Made by a program: the position numbers and the translations under genes
Part shown: positions 51,740 to 60,026 of the stretch, piece by piece
Numbering within the stretch: position 1 is the stretch's first letter
Layout of the letters: each line of letters opens with the position of its first letter
From: Sphaerulina vaccinii
Lineage: Eukaryota; Ascomycota; Dothideomycetes; Mycosphaerellales; Mycosphaerellaceae
DNA: 64,000 bases
Reading direction: 5' to 3'
NCBI GenBank assembly: GCA_022570795.1
Contig: JAKUDP010000025.1
Location: 263,001 to 327,000 of the forward strand
The notes under the pieces: model-generated
What the model saw: only the letters and a program-made list of their open reading frames with translations
What the model was told of the DNA's origin: nothing
Databases searched by the model: none

Positions 51740-52680
51740 ATGGCAGACCAGACACAAACACCTTTACAACAACACGACGCGCCATCTCTGCCAGGCTCAC
51801 CACTCCCCAAACGAACGAAATACACTGCAGCAGCATCAGATCTCGCTGCAGCTTGTAAGCGAAGATCCAATGCTATAGAAACACGTGACTGACAGCCTCT
51901 CCAGCGATTCTGAACGACCAAGCAGCTACACCGACACCACAGACCTCACAGCTCACCAACCCGCTCTCCGAGATGTCTGCTCCTGTCGGCGCCACAGCTG
52001 GTAGCAGCAGCAACAATCCGTTGGTTCTCGATAACAACGCTTCCAACACGATGCCTGTCAACACCACGCCTGCCAACACCACGCCTGCCAACACCCTCCC
52101 ACCCATTGAGCAGGAGCCGGCCCAACAAGCCATCGGAGTCAAGTGTCACTCCGATACAGCCCAACTACCAAAACGCGGCACTGCTTTCTCTGCAGGATAC
52201 GACCTCTTTGCATCCAAGGAGGCCACTGTGCCTGCCAGAGGAAGAGTCGTGGTTTCCACGGACATCAGCATTGCTCTACCTGTCAATACATACGGCAGAG
52301 TTGCTCCAAGGAGTGGACTTGCTGTCAAGCACGGCATTGATACTGGAGCTGGAGTCATTGACGCAGACTACCGAGGACTGGTGGGCGTGCTGCTTTTCAA
52401 CTGCAGCGACGCGGATTTCAAGGTAAACGTTGGCGATAGAATTGCACAGTTGATTGTGGAGAGGGTGAGTCAAGCTATTCACTTCGTCTCTGAGTTTGGA
52501 CACTGACTAGGCCCACAGATCTACACACCCGACTTCATCAAAGTCGATGCGCTGCCGGAGACAGGTCGTGGCGTCGGTGGCTTTGGCTCAACTGGAGGCT
52601 TCGGTCCTGGCAACACTCTCCCCACCTTGGAGCCAAGTACTACAACCCACGGTGCAGCTGTCGGAGCTCCGGCGACCTAG
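51740..52680 (+). CDS. DUT1: dUTP diphosphatase (dUTPase)
   Basis: Exons 51740-51854, 51905-52464 and 52519-52680 give 278 residues. For the first intron I chose the acceptor at 51904 over one at 51895, because the CTGAC branch lies too close to the latter. All five trimeric dUTPase motifs are present: AGYDLFA; GRVAPRSGLAVKHG; GVIDADYRGLVGVLLFN with the catalytic Asp; GDRIAQLIVE; and GRGVGGFGSTG after the second splice. The enzyme hydrolyses dUTP to dUMP and pyrophosphate, keeping uracil out of DNA and feeding dTMP synthesis. A 125-residue Asn/Thr/Pro-rich N-terminus with PVNTTPANTTPANT repeats precedes the core and is unusual. The TAG at 52678 is followed in the same frame by 94 more sense codons. 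Confidence 0.93.
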
Positions 52681-52965
52681 GGTATTGCGGGGACACAGGC
52701 AGAGCGTCAGCGGGCAATCGAAGAGAAAATGGCCAAGGATGTCCCGAAAGCGACCGATCCTCTCCCTCAGGGAAGCGGAGTGCAGCAGCTCACGCCTTGG
52801 GGACCAACCATGGCACCACCTCCACCTCCACGACCAGCACAAGTTTTCCCTGCTGCGCGGAGAGACACAGTGCACCAGCAGCCAGTTGACGACGCTGACG
52901 AGGGAGACATGTTCACGGATCTCCTCGACAAAGTCGACAAAGTCGACAAAGAGCAGAAACACTAA
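52681..52965 (+). other. In-frame open extension after the dUTPase stop codon
   Basis: Directly after the TAG the dUTPase frame stays open for 94 codons to TAA at 52963-52965. The sequence reads like real protein: an amphipathic helix (GTQAERQRAIEEKMAKDVPK), a proline-rich middle (TMAPPPPPRPAQVF) and an acidic helical tail (DEGDMFTDLLDKVDKVDKEQ). No plausible intron removes the TAG while keeping the frame. It could be a readthrough extension, a recently stop-truncated C-terminus, a sequencing error in the stop, or a separate small gene starting at the ATG at 52729. Confidence 0.5.
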
Positions 52966-53248
52966 GCTACTGAATGGGGGAGCTAGAGCGTGAGGCAAGG
53001 ATGAAGCGTTTCAGAGACACTGTTGGCATATCTACAGCAGAACTAACAGCAGCATCAGACTAGGGATGATAGCATAGTCGATAGCATCGAAATAAAAGCA
53101 TGAATTACGAAACGATCTCCTCGGTGACTAAGCCATCGAATCCACAGGCAGGGCGCCAATGGACTTGAAACCTCTCGGAGATCGCTTGCATTCAGTACGT
53201 TTTGTAGAGTTCGGGCGTATGATAAGCGATACACAGATGTTTGTACAA

Positions 53249-54298
53249 TCATGCCTTCTTACCCGCCACAACTCTCTTCCTAGCCGGCATAGCTTTACTC
53301 GCAGCCAGCAACCCTTCAACTCTCTTCACCAATCGATCTCCATCACTTCCCAAATACGTTCCGTTCATCATCGTCTTCCTCTTGATTTGATTCAACCGCT
53401 CGTCATCATATACCTTTTCTCCTCTGAGTAGGCCTTTCTTATCATATTCTCCTCCGATCAGAAGTTTTGCGAGAGTCCTTGCCTCTTTTGAAGACAAAGT
53501 TTGTTGACCGCGTCCTTCGTTACTCGCAGGATTCGTCGCCAGTTTGAAGCGGTCGTGGATTGTTGCCATTGGGTGTGTGGTTGATGGGATGCCAGAGCCG
53601 CGTCCGTTCAGGAGGAAACTTTCTGGAGATAGCGTGGACGTATTGGGTCGGACTGGAAGGCCTTGTGGTCGCGTATCTGCGAGTTTGCTTCGTAGCCGTG
53701 CTTCGCCTTTCATCGCGCCTCCAGCATCAGTCTCCAGTGTTGCCGGTTTCGAGGCTTCCAGCACACTCAATCCACCTTCAGTAGGTTCCTGCACCTCATC
53801 CACTTTTCGTGTAGCTTGAGGTCTAGGATGTTCGTTTCGTACTCTTTCATCTGACCCTGAGAGGCGACCAACTCCCTGAGCATTTACTCCTTCTCTTCCT
53901 GCTGAGACATTCTCGCCCATTCGCCCTCCTTCGCCAATGCTCGATGGAGTTTCCGTGAAGCCCGCGCTCGTTGTAGGTTTCGAAGGGTCTCCTTGATTCG
54001 TGCCTGCTAGACTGCCTGGGCCAGATGTAGGGTCGCCTGGAGGTGGACCGCGCTGGAGCATGGAGACTTCGTTGGAGATGATGCTGGCGCGTTCACGTTT
54101 GCTAGTTTTGGAGCGGATTTGAGGACCATTATTCTCTGCACGCTTTGCACTGTCCTTGATGGCAGGAGATCCATCTTCAGGTCTTTGCTCTTCGGCCTGC
54201 TGTCTTCGCGCAGCGTGAAAGCATCGCGCGCATTGTCTTGATCGGATGAATTGTCGCTCGACTGAGCTCAGCGCTGTATATGAGCGTCTGGTGATCAT
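53249..54298 (-). CDS. Hypothetical protein with mitochondrial presequence
   Basis: A single-exon frame runs from the ATG at 54298 for 349 residues. MITRRSYTALSSVERQFIRS followed by RQCARCFHAARRQQ is Arg/Ser-rich without acids, a typical mitochondrial presequence. An in-frame ATG at 54346 would add 16 residues but would overlap the divergent gene at 54313, so I prefer 54298. Residues 50-230 are low-complexity and polar. The last 110 residues look folded (MATIHDRFKLATNPASNEGR, EARTLAKLLIGGEYDKKGLL, QIKRKTMMNGTYLGSDGDRL) and end with a basic KKRVVAGKKA-like tail. I do not recognise the family, and it shows no membrane span. Confidence 0.7.
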   Translation of the reverse strand: MITRRSYTALSSVERQFIRSRQCARCFHAARRQQAEEQRPEDGSPAIKDSAKRAENNGPQIRSKTSKRERASIISNEVSMLQRGPPPGDPTSGPGSLAGTNQGDPSKPTTSAGFTETPSSIGEGGRMGENVSAGREGVNAQGVGRLSGSDERVRNEHPRPQATRKVDEVQEPTEGGLSVLEASKPATLETDAGGAMKGEARLRSKLADTRPQGLPVRPNTSTLSPESFLLNGRGSGIPSTTHPMATIHDRFKLATNPASNEGRGQQTLSSKEARTLAKLLIGGEYDKKGLLRGEKVYDDERLNQIKRKTMMNGTYLGSDGDRLVKRVEGLLAASKAMPARKRVVAGKKA

Positions 54299-54312
54299 GA
54301 TGTGCTGTTCCA

Positions 54313-54835
54313 ATGGCAAACGAATATGTCGATGGAGTGAAGACATGCGGACCACCGACCACGCTAGTAAAGCTTGGCGAGAGTCTTCCGTATTCGTATG
54401 AACGAGGCACAGTAGAGATAGAAGATGAAGTCTCCGCCGCAGAAGGAGCAACAGGACAGCGCCAAGGTACAGTACGATTGAGCGAGGCTCCGATAGTTCT
54501 ATCGCTCTGCAACTTGATGGTGTTTCTAGCTCACAGGTGTGAGCGACTCTCTCACATGCCATCGATCCAGTCTCTCGTGGACAGCAGCAACAGCGGAAGA
54601 GCTCATCGACATAGAAGAGGAAATACAACAGAAAGTAGCTCAGGACGGAGCTTTGGACAATATGGACGATACTGTCCTTAAGATACATCTGGCTTATTTG
54701 GCCGCAGCCGATGAGCGCTACAAAAGAGCTGGGAACAAGCTTCATCGATTGTATACTCAGCTCGATCGGTTCTATACTTTGCTGAACCGTCGACTGCCTG
54801 CAAAATGGTTGAATCTGGAGCTTTGCGGAGCATAG
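54313..54835 (+). CDS. Small helical protein, two exons
   Basis: Exons 54313-54466 and 54537-54835 surround a 70-base intron (GTACAG to CTCACAG) and give 150 residues. Exon 1 encodes MANEYVDGVKTCGPPTTLVK and an acidic stretch. Exon 2 encodes a helical, probably coiled-coil region (EELIDIEEEIQQKVAQDGAL, VLKIHLAYLAAADERYKRAG, KLHRLYTQLDRFYTLLNRRL). The phases agree, and the helical second half shows strong protein character. It starts 14 bases from the divergent mitochondrial-type gene. The form is that of a small subunit of a complex, but I cannot name the family. Confidence 0.65.
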
Positions 54836-55375
54836 CCAATACAGATGTATGGCCAGCCTCGCATTTGCTCGCATAGCAGGACACGGCAGTCTGCCGACGG
54901 CCAGTCATGGCGCCTTCCATTCAAGTTTTTCATCATTGCCATCTGCAAAAGTCAACTGTGACCCAGACTTTTCTCATATCATCAAGCAGTTCACCGCGAA
55001 GCCACGAGTATGCAATAGGATCAAGATCGGCACGCCGAGAACGGACAGGGTCCACCCCTGCAAGTCATGTCGTGTGTAGGCGCGTCTAGAAAGCCTCAGC
55101 GAGTTTTCGTTTGCCTCATCAAGTTGTGGCTTGCGGTAGTCTATGTCCGCGAGAGCTAAGGATGGGGAGCAGGAAGTTGTCTGCGATGGTGTCCACACTT
55201 CAACAAGCGATGCACCCCATGCAGTGGCCATGCATAGTGTCATGGCATGCGACTGCGAGAGTGGTATGCACGAAGTGGTGGTATGCGACAGCGAGGACCG
55301 CATATACGAGCACCGCATCCCACTCTACCTCTGGTTTCTGTTTGACCTTTCCAACCTCAAGATTCGAACTGTACA
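54836..55375. other. Intergenic, no gene seen
   Basis: The 3' flank of the small helical gene and the upstream region of the next gene lie here. A frame at 55143-55379 is open, but its residues are not convincing. Confidence 0.45.
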
Positions 55376-55936
55376 ATGACCAATATCTACACCATGGCAG
55401 CAAAACGACAAGTCGATGCGAAGGCCCTCGATCGGGTTTGTGACCAGCCTGCCTTCAAGCGACGCCAGCTGAAGCCGACAACTCCTGATATGAACGAGAT
55501 CGAGGGCCTGCTGGGCCAGATATCTAGCATCTCAGCAGCACAGACTCCAGCATCGGACGACCCTAGGTCTCCTAAAGACAACATCCGAATCGCGTTCGCC
55601 GATCGCGCGTTGAGAACATTAGATGCCTTCGAAGCCAGCGACTTCGGTAACATCCCACGACCAGCCGTACTGGGAGACACGAGTGAACATGAGCAGATCT
55701 ACCTGCATCTTGCAAAGAGCAAAGCCATTGAGACCACCGAGAATGGCCAGAGGGTGGCATTAAAAGCTCCAGAGGCTGTCAGTGCTGCCGAGCGTGCTGC
55801 TCAAGTCATATCTGGCGTAGCGCACAGTATCAGTGGTATACGAGACCACCTCGAAGAGGCGCAAGACTTGCTGGAGAACCTTTACTGCCATATTGAGGCG
55901 CTAGAAGCCCCAGGAACGGCTGGATCGGTTGACTAG
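55376..55936 (+). CDS. Hypothetical protein, 186 residues
   Basis: An intronless frame begins MTNIYTMAAKRQVDAKALDR; a second ATG at 55394 is equally possible. KRQ...FKRRQLK near the start may be a nuclear signal. The middle is polar and the last 75 residues are predicted helical and alanine-rich (LKAPEAVSAAERAAQVISGV, SGIRDHLEEAQDLLENLYCH). No domain is recognised. Composition and ORF length in a region with few competing frames support coding. It is followed by a decayed repeat array. Confidence 0.65.
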   Translation: MTNIYTMAAKRQVDAKALDRVCDQPAFKRRQLKPTTPDMNEIEGLLGQISSISAAQTPASDDPRSPKDNIRIAFADRALRTLDAFEASDFGNIPRPAVLGDTSEHEQIYLHLAKSKAIETTENGQRVALKAPEAVSAAERAAQVISGVAHSISGIRDHLEEAQDLLENLYCHIEALEAPGTAGSVD

Positions 55937-57274
55937 CATGTCATAGATGTGCAACAAACATATCACAACGTGGAGCACAGCAACACAAGGACGGCCTAGA
56001 AGAATAAACTAGATCTCAATCCAGAATATCGCAGTCTCTCAAGAGACCAAGGCTAGGGTACCACCAGGAGCCATCTCGCAATTGCTGTCATTGTTCTCTG
56101 TTTCCTCTCTTGGTCGGGTTTACTCGTCGGTCTACGTCCAGGATGGCATGGTTATGGCCGGAGAGCGCGGAGAAGGACTAGGAAATCCACTCTTCTCTGA
56201 TTCCTCTCTGAATTGGCTTTACTAGTCGGTCTGCGTCCAGGATGGCATAGTCGTTGCTGGAGAGCGCGGAGAAGGATCAAGAAGTCGACCACCATTTCAC
56301 TAAGTCAAGCAGTTCAATAAGGTATGTCTGAAACGCGAGTTCTCTGGCATACTGTTCGGCCTGCATCCAGGATGCCATAGTCACCGCTGGAGAGCGCGGA
56401 GAGGGATTAGGGAATCAGCCTAAGTTTCACTAAGTCAATCGGTTCGCGAAGACATCTCTGGAACGCGAGGTTTCTGGCCCACTGGTCTGGATCTGCGCAG
56501 CGTGGCACGGTCGTCGCTGGAGTGCGCGGAGATGGATCAAGACATCGTCCTGTTTGACACAATGTCAATCAGCCCGAGGAAGTATCTCTGAAACACGAGT
56601 TTTCTGGCACACTGATTTGGATCTGCGCAGTCGTGGCACGGCCTTTCTCAAACTTTAGAGATGTACGGTTAATGAGCAAAGAAGCATGGTGGACAGTATC
56701 ACGCAGCAAGAGACAGAGAAACAAAGTCATTCTTCCATCGTTCGAGGGGTGAAGCCACCCAACATATACAGCGCTGGTCGCTCTCCAACATGCCTCTATC
56801 TTCTTCTCATTGCTGCGGGTGTGCCTCTCGTGCCGCGGTCTGTCGCAATCCGCAGAGACGATGCGCATCAGTCTCTGCTTTCGGACCGGAAATGGATCTG
56901 CACTCCATCTGCAACTCGCGCCGCGTGGTGATCATGCATAGTGTTGAGCGCATTGCAATTCTAGTCGTATATTTTGACTAAGTCCAACAACGCTAGATTC
57001 TGTTTCTGCCTGCGGTCGAGAAAATGGTTCGCACCTCGTCTGAAACCTGCGCAGCGTGGTCAGCACGATCATCGCAGAGAGGCAAGAGGTTCTGGCGTCA
57101 ACATTTTGACTAAGTCGAACGAGAAAACATATCACAACGTGGAATTTTTCTCCTGCTTGATGCTCTATCTTGGAAGTACAAGGCGGCGCTCTCCAAGATG
57201 CCTCCATTTCTTCTTCATTGCTGCGGTCCTGCCTCTGGTGCCGCGGTCCCGCGTAATGCGCAGAGATGCTCGAA
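55937..57274. repeat. Decayed tandem repeat array
   Basis: At least five diverged copies of a core (TCCAGGATGGCATAGTCG, then GCTGGAGAGCGCGGAGA) lie at about 56128, 56226, 56356, 56483 and 56616. After the second copy the spacing is near 129 bases. Between cores sit TTTCACTAAGTCAA and (T/G)CTGAAACGCGAG(T/G)TTTCTGGC, also repeated. Further along, 56780-56880 and 57185-57280 form another diverged pair (CATTGCTGCGG...GCCTCT(C/G)(G)TGCCGCGGTC). The 16-mer CATATCACAACGTGGA occurs exactly at 55959 and 57128. No open frame spans the units. The array looks like an old satellite or element relic. Confidence 0.75.
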
Positions 57275-57739
57275 TCAAGACACCACACAGCACTCCTTCA
57301 CCGCCACGTTCTGCCTTCTACCCTGATGCGGAATCGTGGCTCCCTCACTCTCCTCATTGAGCACAGCAGTCGGATCGCTATCATACACAATCACAAAGAC
57401 CTGTCTCTTGCCATCAGCGCCAAGCACAGTCTCCCCCTTCAAGATTCTCTCCAACTCGTCGAGGCTGACTTCCGGCATATCGACCTTGTTCTCATCGTTC
57501 AGAAGTACGACTCTTGTTGGCGCGGTCGAAAGGGTGTCCAGCTTGGTGGCAATTGTGGCGCGGGCGGAGTCGAAGTCCGAGAGAGTGACGACTTGAAAGG
57601 CTTTGACGTCGCCTCGACGGAAGTGGAACTCGACTGTGGTTTGATCTGGGTCGGCATCCATCTCAGCGGGCGAGGGATAGTTGTAGCCGGCGTAGGAGAC
57701 GCGCTTTGTGGAGGAGGTTGCGAGTTCTGGGTCTGCCAT
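57275..57739 (-). CDS. Small conserved-type protein with C-terminal CaaX box
   Basis: From the ATG at 57739 the frame encodes 154 residues (MADPELATSSTKRVSYAGYN...). The core alternates strands and helices (TTVEFHFRRGDVKAFQVVTL, APTRVVLLNDENKVDMPEVS, LDELERILKGETVLGADGKR, QVFVIVYDSDPTAVL). The C-terminus is KECCVVS. CVVS is a good CaaX prenylation box (farnesyl type by the final Ser), and the cysteine before it could be palmitoylated. Membrane attachment is therefore likely. The frame is open further upstream, but the chosen ATG starts the protein-like part. The family is not recognised. Confidence 0.72.
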   Translation of the reverse strand: MADPELATSSTKRVSYAGYNYPSPAEMDADPDQTTVEFHFRRGDVKAFQVVTLSDFDSARATIATKLDTLSTAPTRVVLLNDENKVDMPEVSLDELERILKGETVLGADGKRQVFVIVYDSDPTAVLNEESEGATIPHQGRRQNVAVKECCVVS

Positions 57740-58312
57740 TGTTGCTGTTCTTGTAGAGGAGTAAGGTCCGCTTGGTTTGGATGTCAAGAGACGGAGAACT
57801 TGGAAGAGGAGAGGCAGTTTTGTGTTGATGATGTTGATGTTTGCTGGAAGATCTGGCGCACTGATGTATGATGGTGCATTGCCAAGCCACATTCAAGAGC
57901 AAACGGCTTCACATCTTGGGCTCGGTTGGCGGGATGTGGTGAACGAGTTCGCTGCTCTTCACCTACATTCTTCACTGGAACTGGACATCTGCCAGCAATT
58001 TGAACCTCACTATGCTGGTTCCGAGCTCGTATTAGCAGACGACGCGTCGTATGTGAACCGCACTCTCGAACTCAACCACTTCGTCGAACACACCACCTTT
58101 GCTGCTCCTCTGATGCTGACGCGCTAACCTGAGATGGTAGAATTTGTGCAAAAGTCCCACTTCTTTGCGCAAGTTGCTTGAACCGTTTGCTCTCGTTGCC
58201 CCGTAGGGCTTCCCGCACGCCACCCGCAGCGTCAGTATTCTCCAGCGAGAATCCAAGGAAAGATGATGCACGACATCTCAGCATCTCGCGAAGGCCAAGC
58301 CACTTCACAGCG
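57740..58312. other. Intergenic between divergent genes
   Basis: This gap lies between the CaaX protein and the next 2EXR gene. Open frames on both strands overlap each other and none looks like protein. Confidence 0.45.
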
Positions 58313-59192
58313 ATGCTGACCGCTAAGAAGTCAAAGACTTCATTCCAGAGACCACCAATCTTTACGAGGAGCATGTCGCGAAGTCAAGTCGGTATCCTTT
58401 CCATACGTTCACGATACAAGCATCTAATCATGATTAATCCAGCCATTTCGCTTCCTCGACCTCTCTGCAGAGATGAGGAACCTCGTCTACGAAGCAGCTC
58501 TGACTGGCGAGGATGGCGAGATCACAATCAACGCCAGCGCTCCACCCACTACTCAAACGCCGAGACCAAGCTTGACGGAGACGTTCGCACAACAAATTGC
58601 CTCCAACAACGTGATCTACGACGAGACATACGTTCCTCTACGAGACCGACCAATCCTGGCGCCATGTGCTCTCACACACACTTGCAAGCAGATCTGGAAT
58701 GAATCAAAGTTGCTGCCCTATGAGCTCAATCGAGTCAGATTTCTGGTTAAGAACGAATCCCAAGTCTTGCGCCTCGACAGAGCTCTCCGAAGCGCGCCTG
58801 AAGGAATAAAGAGCATCAATATCGACTTCTCCACGATCAAGCGCTGCTTCCCTGATCAGCTCCAGGCACTTCGCAAGATATTCAAGATTGGGATTGATAT
58901 GTACGTGGAACAGGCTCGATGCCGAGACTTACACTCCGTGATCGAACATCCTTTTGAACATTTGCTGACACGATATTATCCAAGGCGCATCGCGTTTCAC
59001 ACCATCGACGACACGCTCCAGGGCAAACCGTCGTGCATCCATATGACTGACCCAGTCTCTGTCGCATCTCAGATTGATAGCTACTTCGCGTCGCGAGTAC
59101 CTGATTCGCGTCTCGGGATGGATGATCATTCTTGGAAGAAGCGCATCCTGCGTGTCTTCTGGCCTCTTTGGGCGATTCACAATGGCTATTGA
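58313..59192 (+). CDS. 2EXR-domain protein, two exons
   Basis: Exon 1 (58313-58387) encodes MLTAKKSKTSFQRPPIFTRS and a few more residues. A 55-base intron (GTCGGT to ATCCAG) leads to exon 2 (58443-59192). The product is 274 residues. The join places PFRFLDLSAEMRNLVYEAAL near the N-terminus, the 2EXR signature with LSAEMRNLVYE. CALTHTCKQIWNESKLLPYE follows as the second family element. Exon 2 then continues with LRLDRALRSAPEGIKSINID, a pattern seen after the domain in relatives. The donor is not strong, but the phase and motif restoration support it. The function is unknown. It is the fifth 2EXR-type gene in the window. Confidence 0.72.
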
Positions 59193-60026
59193 GCGCGGGA
59201 AACGTGTCGAGCATCTCTACTATTGGAGTCGAGGACTCGGGGTTGGCAGACAGCTCGAATCCAAGGCGACTAGGCTGTTGCAGATTGTCATAACCATACG
59301 AGAATGGATTGGAAGCTGCTGGAAATTTTCGTCAAGGTTTCACGTGGCAAGACTTGGTTGAACCTTAGGCACATCGTCTGGTTCTTAATGCCCTCTGCTA
59401 CCGCTGGTAGAACCTTCGCCAAGACCGATATGTGACTTACCAGGTGTCCTCACAATAATATTACTGACACCGCAACTTTCCAAACTCCTTAGGATTCAGC
59501 ACTTGAGACAATCACACACAGCACTCAACTCTCAGGATACAGCAGCAACAACATCAGACATCACGGTACCAAAGCTCCTCGAGATCTAACAGAAGAGTCT
59601 GCCAAAGTAAAAGGCTCTACACAAGGTCACCAAACGAGTGCTTCCAAGAGTAGCGTGGCCTATAACGGTTTCAAGGTCGTGCAAGAGCGCCTTCTCTTGC
59701 TACGCGGGCTTCCATCGAAATCAGATTCCGAGATGGCGACGACCAATGACTCGCCCACCGTAGAAAGTTGTTATGCGTTAGAGGCCATGGAGTATATCGA
59801 ACAGAAGATGGTGGAGCAGAGTACGCAAAGCAGGATCTACGCAATGGTCCAGAGTGGCTAGATCTGACTCATATCAGGCCAGATTTGCTGCTAGCAAGAT
59901 GTCAATGCAATTGCTACCCATTTTATGTTAGGGACTCAGAAGTCAGGGAAGAGTAAAGAGCTCTAGCTTTATAGTTGGATCTATATCTATCACAAATAGG
60001 GCAAAAGCCCCGTGGGTATCATCTCA
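59193..60026. other. Intergenic with an unassigned open frame
   Basis: A plus-strand frame is open without ATG from about 59493 to 59861 (122 codons) and reads SVAYNGFKVVQERLLLLRGL near its end. CTCCTTAG just before its start could be a splice acceptor. The first ATG inside it (59733) would give only 42 residues. I cannot decide whether it is a terminal exon. The rest holds the 3' side of the large hydrolase gene. Confidence 0.35.

Noticed and set aside
53544..53819. Plus-strand frames within the mitochondrial-type gene
   Set aside because: They are shadows of the longer minus-strand coding frame, which has a credible presequence and C-terminus.
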